From: Halichoerus grypus
Taxonomy: Eukaryota; Chordata; Mammalia; Carnivora; Phocidae
NCBI RefSeq assembly: GCF_964656455.1
Contig: NC_135719.1
Location: 68,436,283-68,500,282, forward strand
Reading direction: 5' to 3'
DNA: 64,000 nt
Shown here: one piece after another, positions 47,871-59,271 of the stretch
How positions within the stretch are numbered: position 1 is the stretch's first letter
Layout of the letters: each line of letters begins with the position of its first letter
Made by a program: the position numbers and the translations under genes
Notes under the pieces: generated by a model
What the model saw: the letters and a program-made list of their open reading frames with translations, nothing else
Database searches by the model: none
Told to the model about the DNA's origin: nothing

Positions 47871-48553
47871 TCTGTATTTATTTTAGAGTTAAGGGTCTTC
47901 AGAGCTTGCTACCTTGTTATGGGACAAATCTAGTGGATTAACCCTACCAGAGGTTAGTCTACTATCAACAGAGAGATGATTCTATGGTAGAAAAGCTTTT
48001 CTGTTCTGGAAACCAAATTTAAAACTTGACTATATTAAGCATTTGTCTTTTAGGGAGAAATCTATAAACAGAATATAATATAATCAGTCGACGAACATGA
48101 TTTGTAATACCATGATGGATATTGATAACTTAATCATGTGATTCTAACTTAATTAAAAAAACTAGTTGCCGAATATAACTGCTTAGCTAAATTCCAGGTG
48201 GGCATGACAATCGTGTATAATGAGCTGGTGTAGGTGGTGGTATGAAAAAATGTTAGGGGTAATCAAAAGCTCAATTTGATCAGTGATGTTTAGGTTTTAA
48301 AACTAATCACTTGCTGCTATAAAAGTATACTTTCTAAAGAAGACCGCCACTGTTTTGAGCCTACAAAGGGCAGTCTCCTTTGTAGAGGATACTGTATGTG
48401 TTTTCTCTCCACCGATAGATTCTAAGCTCCTTTGGGTTAAAGACCACCTTTGTGTGCCTCAAAACTTCTAATATGGTGCGATCCAGGCATTCAATACTTG
48501 TAAAACAAAGGAAGGAAGGCATCAAAGTAGTAGTGAAAATTGGGACACTCAGT

Positions 48554-48737
48554 CTTTTTTTTTTTTTTTAAGATTTTATTTATTTATTTGAGAGTGAGAG
48601 AGAGAGCACAAGCAGGGGGTGGGGGGCGAAGAGGCAGAGGGAGAAGCAGACTCCTCTCTGAGCAAGGAGCCAGGACCCCGGGATCATGACCTGAGCTCAA
48701 GACAGATGCTTAACCCACTGAGCCATCCAGGAGCCCC
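48554..48737 (-). mobile_element. Can-SINE
   Basis: Reverse copy with T14 start, ending GAGCCATCCAGGAGCCCC. Flanks GGACACTCAGTCTT and GGACACTGAGTCTT. Confidence 0.93.
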
Positions 48738-48856
48738 AGGACACTGAGTCTTAATGAGGCTCTTAGGTTGACCAAATGAAATTTCTTTGGTTAACCTGGA
48801 TAGTAATATGTGGTTATCTTTGGAGTAACCTCTTTTCTAATCTAAGTCCCCACCCA

Positions 48857-48899
48857 AATAAGTAAGTGAGTAAGTAAGTAAGTAAATAAATAAATAAAA
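48857..48899 (+). repeat. (AAGT)n/(AAAT)n microsatellite
   Basis: AAGTAAGTGAGTAAGTAAGT grading into AAATAAATAAAT. Confidence 0.85.
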
Positions 48900-49137
48900 T
48901 TTGAGATGTGAAAGCTTATTTTTACAAGGCAAAAGTCATTATATTGTTAAAGCTGTATTTTCAAAGAAGATGGCAAATTGTTTTATATGGAAATTCGTAC
49001 TTTAAGCAGGTCCTGTCCTCAATATACAGTATGATTACCACTAAGGAAAAATCCCACCTCCACATAGACAAAATAACAGCAAGGAAATTTACCAAAATGT
49101 ATACTACCCTCTACCATTTAAAAAAATCTATTTTCAT

Positions 49138-49311
49138 GGCGCCTAGGTGGCTCAGTCTGTTACCGTCTGCCTTCACGGCTCAGATCATGATCTCAGAGTC
49201 CTGAGGTCAAGCCCCGTGTAGGGCTCCCTGCTCAGCGCACCCTCTCTCTCTGGCCTTCCCCCTGCTCATGCTCTCTCTCTCTCAAATAAATAAATACAAT
49301 CTTTTAAAAAA
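49138..49311 (+). mobile_element. Can-SINE
   Basis: TGGCGCCTAGGTGGCTCAGT to AAATAAATACAATCTTTT, shortened middle. TSD AAAATCTATTTTCA. Confidence 0.93.
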
Positions 49312-49889
49312 TCTATTTTCAAAATATCTTCAATATGAATTAGAACTTCTGTTACAAAGAGGTGTTTTTTTTAATTCCGTTTTCCTCAAAAGAGCATATA
49401 GTTCTAATACAAGAGATTTTTGCACCAGTAACCAAAGTATATTTTTCTGAGCCAAAGTATTTTTTTTTTAAATAAAATAAAGTCCCTGGGGTGTTCAGTA
49501 AACATTCGGTAATGAGTAAGTTTAATGCATCTATTGAGGACCATTTCCTAAATACACTCAACACATTAAAAAAAGGCACAGGATGTGACAGAAAGCTTTG
49601 GTTACAATAGGTGTGGGAATTTTCGATGAATCACACAGATTAACCCAGAGAATTAGGCATCTCTTACATACCTTTGACAATGACCAGTGAACGTATAAAT
49701 AGCTTTATGTTTTCTCTGCAGCACTATTCTTCACCAAACCAAATTCTTCCTTCAGGTGTGTTGACCAAATACTTCTGCTTCTCTCTTTACACTGTGAATC
49801 AGGTAAAATACACATGTCCACATTTCCAGTCATGATCTTCCTACCCCTTTGCTCACTTTCTCTGAAAAACGTTTTTTTTCCTCCCTGAT

Positions 49890-50420
49890 TAAAAACATCT
49901 TAACCTCCCACCATGAAATTTTTTTTTAATTCAGATAAGTATAAATAAGGAAATCACAATCATTCACAATCTCACTGCTTTTAAACAATCACAGTTTATA
50001 TTTTCTTCCATCTTTTAAAAATGAGTCTATGTATATAAATAATATTCTTTACACCATTGAGATAAGCTGCACTGTTTTTGTACCCTGCTTTCCCCCTCTC
50101 CTAGTTAACACTATTTATAGGCATTTCCCCTTGTCATTGGAAACTTTATCAACTTCATTTTTTAAAAAGACTTATTTATTTATTTTAGAGAGAGAGAAAG
50201 AGCACGCACAAGCCGGGGCAGTGGGGCGAGGGAAGAGGCCGAGGGAAAGGGAGGGAATCTCAAGCAGACACCCTGCTGAGCACAGACCCTGAGATCATGA
50301 CCTGAGCCAAAACCAAGAGTCGGATGTTCAACTGACTGAACCACCCAGGCGCCCCTATCAACTTCACATTTAATCAGTGGCATAATAATTCACCATGTCA
50401 ATGTACTCTGTTTTTCAAGA
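49890..50420 (-). repeat. Old L1-like fragment, split by a SINE
   Basis: ATCATTCACAATCTCACTGC, TATAGGCATTTCCCCTTGTC and, after the SINE, GGCATAATAATTCACCATGT resemble reverse L1M sequence. Confidence 0.35.
50159..50355 (-). mobile_element. Can-SINE
   Basis: Reverse copy ending GAACCACCCAGGCGCCCC. Repeats TATCAACTTCA flank it. Confidence 0.93.
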
Positions 50421-50935
50421 TGCAAAGGTCTCCGGGTCCTAACGGGCTGTTCAAACCCATTTTCATGACCACTGGTGAATGACCTTCCTGAGGGCAGCTC
50501 TGCTCCTTACTCATCCCCATCTGGACACTGACTATCTGGAAGTGCCTGATACCAGACTGAGCTGGCTTAGACGGAATTGGGTCCCAAGCGTTAAAGAGAG
50601 AGAGGCGCAAAGGGACAGATCAAACCATGCTTTGCCTTCCACATCACTTGAGTCTTCTCAGCTTAAAAAGGAGGCCACAGAAACAAATCCCTCAGCAATT
50701 TTTTAAAAGGCTTAGGATAGAAGCTTTTTTCCTTATGCAAAGATGCACCCGGAACAACGGGGAAATTAAGAGCAGGAGGAGTCCTAGGAGGAGAAGGAAA
50801 TGGCAGCCCCACCCAACTGGCTCAGGATGGGAGAAAAGGTGCTCGGAGGACAACTGTAAATGCTCAGAGACACAATTAGGTTCTGGAATCTTAATACTGA
50901 TTAGTTGAAGGGCCCAGGCTGACAGAAGGAGGGTG

Positions 50936-50945
50936 ATGGACCAGA
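50936..50945 (+). CDS. TGM7: Candidate TGM7 coding exon 1 (10 nt)
   Basis: Exon 2 needs an upstream exon that supplies ATG plus a few codons and ends one base into a codon. Here ATG GAC CAG A (M-D-Q) is followed by GCGAGT, a possible GC-type donor. Joining gives MDQ then MEALEL, and puts the active-site Cys at residue 279, the number I recall for human TGM7. Start context is strong (G at -3 and +4). There is no GT donor, so this stays tentative; intron 1 would be 8.1 kb. Confidence 0.27.
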
Positions 50946-51740
50946 GCGAGTACTGGGAATCTGATTTTTCTGAGGTGCTGAATTAAGAGATGGGAGGTGT
51001 TTGGGGAGGGTGGGGGGTGAACAGAAGAAACAGGAGAACTTAAATGGATGGTGATAGTTCACTTTGTAATCTGGCTCCTTCCTCCCATTTCCCCACCTTC
51101 ATTCAGAAGACACAAATCATTGGGGCACAAATCATACAGCCATTCATTTTCATGTGAGTGGATTCAGCTTAACCCTAAAGCTGTGAACAATCTTTTCTTT
51201 AACATCTTGTGACTGAAATGGCCTTGGGAAGTCTGAGGAAGTCCATGAGGATCTTGACCTTTACCACCAGGCGCCCTAGGTACTTGGGAAGCCATTTCTG
51301 TGGCTAACCCTGCAGCTGTGGAAAGACCACCTCTTAGATCCTAGACCTTTCTCCTGGCCCAACCTCTCCTCTGACTCTCCGCTCCCCTTAGAGGGTGCTG
51401 CTCCTGTCCTCTGAACTCAGGCTCTTTTTTGGGTCCCCTCAGAAACTTTGCTGCTGGGAATGTAAAGAACACTCCAGCCTGGCAGGCACACAGGGCCTGC
51501 TGGGAGAGGACACTGAACACGGATTCTGTATTTCTTAAAATTGTGTCCAAAATTGTGTATCCCAGAAACTACTAGAGATTAGGGATGTACATGGTATTTT
51601 AACACAAGTCAGAGTTTAATAGAGAAGTATCAAGACACCTGTTTTATGCTAGATTCTAGGGTGTTTTTGTGCCAAAGTCTAGGGTAATTTTTCCCCTTGG
51701 CTATCCCCAACCAAAGCCTAAATGTTATATTACTTTTTTA
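50946..51740. other. Stretch without recognised features
   Basis: Probably TGM7 intron 1 or upstream sequence. No repeat could be named. Another weak first-exon mimic, ATGGATG|GTGATA, lies at about 51044. Confidence 0.4.
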
Positions 51741-53160
51741 AAACTATACTTTAGTTAAGCAAGTAATACACAAAAAACATATGCTTGTTATAAAAAGTAA
51801 AAAGTTCACATTTTAGGATAAAAAGGGCCAGGTCCCCCTTCACATACTTACGTACTCCCAATCCTGCTCCTTCCTCATGGGAGAGACCTGTTAACAGTGT
51901 GGTTAACTGTTTCCAGATAATAATAGATTATATAGAATTTTTTGTTTTATACAATGGAGTTATATAATACATATTATCTGCTGACTTGCTTTTTTAAAAA
52001 ACTTAATCATATATCTTGGAAATCTTTGCATGTCAGTGTATACTGGTCTATCAAAAATTTTAAATGAATTATATATAATTTTCCATTCTGGGTATATAAA
52101 CAATTTATTTAATAAATTCATTAATTTATTTAATTTGTTACTATGCCTTATTCATGGGCATTTAGATTGTTTCCAGTATTTTGCTTTTATGAACAATGTT
52201 GCAGTGAACATCCCTACTGATATAACTTTGCATATGTGTGCAAGTATTTTTTATATGAAAGATTTCTAAAAGAAGAACTGTTAGATCAAAGACAATATCC
52301 ACTAAGTTTTTGATGGGCATTGTAGGAGAGGGAAAACTTCACTATTTTTCCTGCTACCAATCAAGTTCATTGGCTGGGGACCGATAATTAGACTGATAAA
52401 AGAAACAGGAAACACACAGAAGTGTATTAACATGTACATTGCACACACATGGGAGCACTCAGTGATGAATAACTCAAAGCGATGGTTAGAATTTGGGCTT
52501 GTATAGCATCTCAACAAGAGAACAAGACATTCTTAGAGAAGTGACAAGACAAAGGAAAAGGACTTGGAGTCTCTAGGGCAGAAAATTGTAGGAAGGTAAA
52601 TATAGGGGGATACTAGTGGAAGAGAAGGGCCAGTTAATAGTTTGCTATGTAGATTCCTCTGGTGCCATCTCTGGGTTGATGAGGGTCTAGAGCTGTCTCT
52701 GGTGATGGGCTTCTGCCCTTCCTGGTAGAGAAGGGAGGAAGGACACCTTTGTAAGTGTATGTCCCGCTTTTAGGCAAATAGGGGGAGTGCCAAGAGCTTT
52801 TCTTATATCTGCTTCTCAAGCGCCTTCAGCTCAACATAATCTTTATGCCATAGCGGCATATTTTGGGATGGCATATTCTGCTCCTCTTCAATATCAAACG
52901 ATTTCATCTAAAAAGTCTGTACAAATTTACACTGCCACCATCAATGTATGAAACAGTCCACTTCCATATATACATATTCACAGAATATGCTATTGTTATT
53001 CTTTTAAATAATTTAAATGGATCAAAGATAGGATCTCATTATTGTTTTAGTTTGCGTTTCTCTGATTACAGCAAGACTTCTTAATATTTATGGCAACTTT
53101 TATATATTATGGATATATATCCTTTGTTACATTTGCTGCAAAGGACCTAAAGATTTAAAC
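51740..53160 (-). repeat. Old L1 (L1M type), split by another insert
   Basis: Reverse L1 before 52320 (GGGCATTTAGATTGTTTCCA, AACAATGTTGCAGTGAACAT) and after 52890 (CAAATTTACACTGCCACCAT, TTTGCGTTTCTCTGATTACA). The two halves belong to one element in order. Confidence 0.6.
52321..52890. mobile_element. Unnamed 570-bp insert, possible solo LTR
   Basis: Interrupts the old L1. Begins TGTAGGAGAGG and ends CTCTTCA, the TG...CA ends of an LTR. Length suits a solo LTR. Family not recognised; no clear target-site duplication next to these exact ends. Contains no gene. Confidence 0.35.
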
Positions 53161-53604
53161 TGTATAACCATCCTGGGGACACTTTTCTCCTGCCAGTAGC
53201 TATTTGAATTGCTGAGTACTAGGTGTAAACAATCACATACTATAGTTAATCATGGAGATATCATTAAAGGGAAATAGTGTTTCAAAGAAACAGCTTACTA
53301 GTACATGATTAACTGACAAGTAAATGGTTCAGAGTCTGAGAAATTCCAGAGAAGAAGAGAGGGACACAGGTGGGCCCAGGAACTGGTTCTGAACTGACCC
53401 GCTGGCATTTTCGGATGAGGAGGTTGGGAAGAATCTGTGATTTTCATTGTGTTCTTTAGACCCCTAGGGCTCTACAGAGAAGCCAGGGGACCCTTCCCCA
53501 CTTCTTCCACCAGAGCAGCTCCTCCTAGGTCTGTTGATTACACTTTCATTTGAATAAAGCACAATATTCCCTTACTTGGGGAAAAAAAAAGTGAAAACCT
53601 CCAG

Positions 53605-53850
53605 ATTAGGACCACAAGCCAGAGGTGAAAAGCTAGGCTCTGAAGTCAAACTGTCTAGGTTTGAATGACAATTTTGCCATTTACTAGGTAGTTGACACTT
53701 GGCAAGTTACTTAATATCACTGATGGTCTGTCTGCTCACCTGTAATATGGAGTTAATAATATCTTGTTGGGTAGTTGTAGGGATAGAAGGAGATAATGCA
53801 TATAAAGCCTGGGCTTAAAAACACTCAATAAGTATTACCCAGATATAAAA
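53605..53850 (+). repeat. MIR
   Basis: GGCTCTGAAGTCAAACTGTC, TTTGCCATTTACTAGGTAGT, GGCAAGTTACTTAATATCAC. Confidence 0.72.
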
Positions 53851-53889
53851 CTATTGTTACAGGTGTTAAGATATCTCCATGTTCCGAAA

Positions 53890-54130
53890 TGCTTGGGGAG
53901 GATTTCGTGGAAAAGGTGGATGCTGAGTTTTGCTGGAAGAATGGAGATGTTGGGGATGTAGAGATTGGGGAAGGGACCATCCAGAGGTAGAGCCAGCCGG
54001 GCATGATCTATTAGGAAGACACAACATGAATGAAGCAGAGTTTATTTATGGGCTACTGGGAGATAAGAATGGATAGATATGTTGGTACCACGTTATGGAG
54101 GGCTTTGAATGCTTGACAAAGAAATTTGGA
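53890..54130 (-). repeat. L2 fragment
   Basis: Reverse L2: TTATGGAGGGCTTTGAATGC, GAAATTTGGACTTGAACTCT. Confidence 0.48.
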
Positions 54131-54839
54131 CTTGAACTCTTAGATAATATGACATTTTTCTTCTTGCACACTTTAAGAGACACAGAAACGCTGCAATAGT
54201 CTCATCACTTAGGAATCTTCAAGTGCTCTCACAAAGACATACCCTTTCACACTTTTTTAAAGGGAAGAAATGAAAAAGAATGACGTATTTATGAAAGCAC
54301 TAAACTGATAATAATAATGAGAAGTGGGAAGAGACAAGACACTGACAGAGGAGCTAGACTAAATGCAGGGACAAAGGCTGGAGAAGGGAAGGAGCCGAGT
54401 GCACCTGATGTTTGGTGGCAGGTACCAAGTCTCACGGCTGGCTGTGCCTCAATAATTTACCCTTCCTTATCTCTGTCTGGAGCTTTCCGGTCTTTCACCG
54501 GTAGCCTAATTGCCTAGGACATTGCTGGCTGTAGATGCTTTTAACCTGCCCAGTCTTCATCCAAACTAGCTTTAGGAAGCCCTGGAAATCAAGTGTTTAC
54601 TAGCCTGTCACATGCCCATGGATGCACAGGGAGGTCCCTCTTTTCTTCTTGTGAACACCTTTGTTTGGGTCCTCTTAGCCTTTTATCTAGGTTATTACGA
54701 CAGAGTCTCACTGCCTTTCCCACCCTAGACTTTTGCCCTCTGTTTGGGCTACATACCATAGCCAGATTAATCCTGACCTACAGCTTTGATGGTGCCACTT
54801 CTGTTCAAAAACCTGCCTCTAGTCAAAGTAACATTTTCC

Positions 54840-55270
54840 CCTAAATACAAAAGGAATACACGTTCAAAGCAAAAGCTTGGACAATACCAAAAAACTCAAA
54901 GGAAAGAAAAATTTTCCATAGTGTCACCACCTAAAGATAATCCATACCATACCACGTTTGAGGCTTTTTATGCTGCTTTTTAATACCTCATGAATTATTT
55001 CCCCATATTCTTTGTTCTTTTTGTTGGTTACACTGAAATGAGAGGAATAAAGTTTACGTATCCAACTCTTACTGTAGGATATTTGGGTTGGACTGAAGAT
55101 CCTATTGCTTACGTTTTTGTACACAAATTATGATTTTTCTTAGGAAAAATTCCCAGAAGAGGAATTTATGGCTCAAATGTATTTACGTTTTAAGGCTTTC
55201 TTTTCTTTTGTAATAAATACTGATAAATTGCCCTCAGAATGGTGTACCATTTTATCCTTCCACTGTAGAT
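54840..55270 (-). repeat. Old L1 fragment
   Basis: Reverse L1M-like: TTCCCAGAAGAGGAATTTAT, GATAAATTGCCCTCAGAATG. Confidence 0.45.
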
Positions 55271-55382
55271 AGCTGTACCCATTACTACTGAATCAAAGAG
55301 CAGCATCTTGGGCTGGAGTCAAGCACCCCCTCAGGTTGGCCCTGCTGCCCTCATGGGCTTCTCTCTTCCCCTACAGCCCTCT

Positions 55383-55514
55383 TGCCAAGTTATTCTCCTC
55401 TTACTTTATCCATGCTGCATATGTTACTTCAGCAAATATCTCAGAGCACCACCAGGGAAGGCAGGAGACTGTGAAGGTTAAGAGGGAAGGCTCTGGAGCC
55501 AGCCTGCATGGGTT
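55383..55514 (+). repeat. Source copy of a 132-bp inverted duplication
   Basis: Its reverse complement recurs at 57265-57396 with about 10 differences and no gaps. It spans unique sequence plus the first part of a MIR, so here it is in its natural context. Confidence 0.9.
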
Positions 55515-55665
55515 CGAATCCCAGCTCTGCCCTGTAACTTCCTGCATGTGGGGAACAATATTAACACCTCCACCACAGGGTGGTTGAAAGAACAAGAATG
55601 ATTTCAGACACATAAAATGCTTCTGATGGTGCCTGGCACGTAGTAGGTATTCAGTGAGCATTAGC
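55465..55665 (+). repeat. MIR
   Basis: GGCTCTGGAGCCAGCCTGCA, GGGTTCGAATCCCAGCTCTG, GGTGCCTGGCACGTAGTAGG. Confidence 0.74.
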
Positions 55666-56749
55666 TATCATCAATAGCAATTAGGAACCATGCTCCATCC
55701 TAGGCATGGGGGATCCAGGTGTGAGAAAATGGCCAAGGTCTCTGCTAATTCTAGATACTATTAAGTGCCCAGCAGAGAATAAAGAGGGTGTTGTGATGGC
55801 AAGCAATAGGGTGAGAGGTGGGGCATCATATTCAGTGGCTGAAGAAAGCCCCTGTGCAGTGGTTACCTCTGAGCTAAGACCCAAGGGCCAAGATGGAGCC
55901 ATCCTTGAGAGCAGGGCCACCTCAGGCTTTGGTCTCAGGGGGCAGGAGCTTCAGGACTCATCTCAGAACTCATCACGAGCAGATGGTTGTTTAAATGTCC
56001 TCCCTGTCTCCCCCCAACACTTTTTAAGGCTAATAATACATAGGGGTATATTTTGATCCTTTAGCACCAGGAGTCATGTAGCTGGGGCTTACTCTCTTCT
56101 CACTCAAGTCATTAACCCTGGTGGGCCCGTGGCCGAGTCAAGAAGGCCTCATGGGTGCTGACGTGTTTTTACTAATTGCTTCTGCTTGATTTCCTGCTTT
56201 GTTGAACCTCTTCTTGATCCTCTTGCTTTTCTGTTCCTGCTCCCTTGAAGGACCTCCCTTTTGTTCTCTGAAGTCGCTGTCTCCCTGACAGGAAATGCAC
56301 TTTAGTGAGCCAAATGCGTGATGGCGTTAAGTGGAATAAAAAAGAAAACCTGAGTCTCCAAAGGAAAACGAGTTTTCTCCATAAGCTGCAACCTCAGGCA
56401 CAGAGAGGAAGGCATCCTCCTTCTTCCTCCTCCCCTTTCCTTCCCAAACCAAGAACCTGCCTGGGTAAAGGGAGAATTGAGTTGGCTGCCCTCAGGAGCT
56501 ATGCTTCTAGCTGTGAACAGCAACCAGCAAAGGGCTGCCCCCGGTCCTGTTCCCTCCCATGGAAGTGATGTAAGCACGCCTGGGTGCTCTTCACTGCCTC
56601 CTTTGGAAATCTGAGCTTTCAGGGTGGAATGGCCACTGGGCGCTGTACATGGGGTGGAGGCCTCCTTCAGAGGCCCCGTGGTTCCTGGTATGAAAATGTG
56701 AGACCCCTCAGGGACAGAGAAGATGCAATCAGTTTCTACCAGTATCTAG
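55666..56749. other. Stretch without recognised features
   Basis: Fairly GC-rich and apparently unique. Open frames of 116 codons (55706-56056) and 91 codons (56302-56577) show no domains and are taken as chance. Confidence 0.4.
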
Positions 56750-56905
56750 GCCAGTTGCTTTCACACTTTTTGATTATGACCCACAGTTTACATCATGACC
56801 CGGTTACACATAAAATTACACTTGCTCTCCTTATGGTGATACATTGAAAATATGGGTCACATTTCTCTAAATTGATTTTCGAACTACTAATGGATTGGAC
56901 CTGAT
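56750..56905. repeat. Probable DNA-transposon fossil
   Basis: GTTGCTTTCACACTTTTTGA with TATGACCCACAG on one side and GGGTCACATTTCTCTAAATT on the other gives a partly palindromic pattern seen in short hAT/MER elements. Not named. Confidence 0.35.
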
Positions 56906-57195
56906 TTTTAAAAAAAATGTCCTTAAGTAACTCAAAGGCATCTGTCTTGGGTCTTGCCCTGACTTTTCTTGTTCCAATAATATAATTATTTAAGTGCCTA
57001 AGTTACATTGAGAGGTTTAAAAACTTTGTACTATTTAATCCAGTAATTCATCTTTGAATCTACCTCAAGGAAGGAAGGTTACAAGAAGGGGGATCAAGGG
57101 ATCACAAAGAACATTCTGTTTTTAGCCAAATGTTTAACAAACTTGTGGGAAAGATGCAAATATGAAAGTTGGATTTGATTTTAGACGTGAAAGAT

Positions 57196-57522
57196 ATTTT
57201 TTAAAGATCTTTTATTTATTTGGCAGAGAGAGTGAGCAAGAAAGCACGAGCAGGGAAAGGGGCAAACCCATATAGGCTGGCTCCAGAGCCTTCCCTCTTA
57301 ACCTTCATAGTGTCCTACCTTCCCTGGTGGTGCTCTGGGCTATTTGCTGAAGTAACATGTGCAACATGGATAAAGTACGAGGAGAATAACTTGGCAGGGA
57401 GAGGGAGAAGGAGGCTCCCCACTGAGCAGGGAGCCCAGTGAGGGGTGGGCTTGATCCCAGAATCAGGGATCATGACCTGAGCCGAAGGCAGATGCTTAAC
57501 TAACTGAGCCACCCAGGCGCCC
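57196..57522 (-). mobile_element. Can-SINE carrying a foreign 132-bp insert
   Basis: Reverse SINE from AAAGATCTTTTATTTATTTG to GAGCCACCCAGGCGCCC. Flanks TGAAAGATATTTTT and TGAAAGACATTTTT. The GA-rich middle is interrupted at 57265-57396 by sequence that is not SINE. Confidence 0.93.
57265..57396 (-). repeat. Inverted copy of 55383-55514 inside a SINE
   Basis: Matches the reverse complement of 55383-55514 over its whole 132 bp. It splits the SINE between GGGGCA and GGGAGAGGGAGAAG. No tail and no target-site duplication of its own were seen. Confidence 0.92.
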
Positions 57523-57883
57523 TTGTGAAAGACATTTTTAAACACCTAATCCACTTTCCTCATGTAAAGTATTAGATGTAGTCACAGGTAGTTGAACAAC
57601 TATACTTAAAGAGTATTTCCTAATAGCTCAGCATTAACCTGGAAGAAAGCTCTAACATGATACTCCATTGGCTTCTGACTTAAGCCCTAATGCTCAGAAC
57701 CATCTTATTACCAGTGACTTGGATGAAGAGCTGGAAAACAGTTTAGGCAATCCCCAGATGGCAAGGTAAAGCATTGAGTGAAAGAATTAGGATTTAAGAA
57801 GTCCAGCCAGGTAGGAAAGATGGGCTGAAACTAGCAAACTGAACTCTTTTAGCAAAAACATAAAGAATATATGTGGAAGTTCA

Positions 57884-57978
57884 GGGGTGCCTGGGTGGCT
57901 CAGTCGGTTAAGTGTCTGCCTTTGGCTCAGGTCACGATCCCTCCTTCTACCCCTCACCCGGCTCGTGGTCACTCTCTC

Positions 57979-58022
<44 letters not shown>

Positions 58023-58036
58023 AATCTTAAAAAAAA
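57884..58036 (+). mobile_element. Can-SINE, internally deleted
   Basis: GGGGTGCCTGGGTGGCTCAG, then GGTCACGATCC joins directly to CTCCTTCTACCCCT (about 65 bp of core missing). TSD ATATGTGGAAGTTCA on both sides. Confidence 0.94.
57981..58024 (+). repeat. (AAAT)11 microsatellite
   Basis: Eleven perfect AAAT units in the SINE tail; ordinary copies here have two to four. Confidence 0.95.
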
Positions 58037-58089
58037 TATGTGGAAGTTCAAAATGTGAATGGCACAAAAACCAGGTGGGTGTTAACATT

Positions 58090-58225
58090 TGTTTTTCCTC
58101 TAGGATGCTGTTTGGCAGCATCCTCAGCCTCTATGCCCAGTTGTGACAACCAAAAATGTCTCCAGACATTGCTAAATTTCCTCTAGGGAACAGAATTTCT
58201 CCAGTGGAGAGAACCACTGAGATAA
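58090..58225 (-). mobile_element. MER5A fragment
   Basis: Reverse MER5A: GTTGTGACAACCAAAAATGT, CTCCAGACATTGCTAAATTT, GAGAACCACTGAG end. Confidence 0.72.
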
Positions 58226-58344
58226 ACTGATACGCTACTCGGGAAAAAGACCTAACGGATTTTTGTTTACAGTAAGTGCAATAAATACCACCAGCAAAAA
58301 TAACTAAGCAAATGAAATCTGAGGCTGCATTATTCTAGCACTAC

Positions 58345-58545
58345 GAGCGATTGGATTCCTGAGGGCTTACTCTCTACCTGCCACTATAGTAAGGTCTTTA
58401 CATGTGAATCCTCACTCAACGTTCACATGAACCCTATGGGGTAGGAATACCACTGTCTCCATTTTTCAGTGGAGGACACGATGTCTAGGACATAAGTGAC
58501 TCACTCAAAATCTCACAGCTGAGGTGGTGAGAGCCTGCGCTCTGG
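58345..58545 (-). repeat. MIR
   Basis: Reverse MIR: GTGAATCCTCACTCAACGTT, CACTGTCTCCATTTTTCAGT, TCACAGCTGAGGTGGTGAG. Confidence 0.66.
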
Positions 58546-59088
58546 CCCATTGAGCTATGAGAGACTTTAATCTGTATATTAGGTGTACACCTCCAGGAGC
58601 ATCCTGGGAAGAGTCAGTGCCCTCATACACCTGGAATGTGGCTGACAGGTGAGAAATAAGCCACCCACCCAGGATCTTAAAGCCTGTAGCTGAGGTCCCA
58701 GCCTCCAGTCAGCTCACTGACTTAACTTGTACAAAATTCTAATATGCTCTTTCTTCTATCAGCAGGACAGTAGAGTAAGTTTTGGAAAGACTGTCAACAA
58801 AGGTGGTTAATAGTATGCGGGTGGCCCTTCAAGGGTTAAGTTTCAGCTCTGTGGAGACATTTCTCTTCCTGGGACCCTAATTCTTAAGCCCTGTAGCTCT
58901 GGGTCCAGGGGCAGAGGTCATGAGGATCACAATCTTCCCACTCCAGGGTCAGGGCCTGCTACATTGCCCTCTGAGGCCAGACTGTGAAACTAGGAGGCAG
59001 GGCTAAGGTCTGGACGTAATCCTACCAAAGTCAGAGTCAGGGTGCCGCGGCTGGGTAATGACCTATCTCCTCCCCCACCCCCCTCCAG

Positions 59089-59271
59089 TGGAAGCCTTGG
59101 AGCTCAGGTCTGTGGACCTGCAGAGCCCGAGGAACAACAAGGAGCATCACACACAGGAGATGGGCCTGAAGCGGCTCATTGTGCGGCGGGGCCAGCCCTT
59201 TGGGCTCCAACTACATTTCAACAGACCCTTCCACTTTGGGACAGACTACCTCACCTTTGTGGCTGAGACTG
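59089..59271 (+). CDS. TGM7: TGM7 exon 2
   Basis: Acceptor CCCCTCCAG, donor ACTG|GTGAGT. Starts in phase 1 with [16 protein letters not shown] and ends LTFVAET plus one base. Typical transglutaminase N-domain exon. Confidence 0.94.

Noticed and set aside
51044..51056. ATGGATG|GTGATA as TGM7 exon 1
   Set aside because: Phase fits but the exon is 7 nt, giving a protein one residue shorter than expected, and the donor is weak. Kept only as a lesser alternative.
55706..56056. 116-codon open frame
   Set aside because: No domain, no splice signals and no resemblance to neighbouring genes; likely chance in GC-richer sequence.
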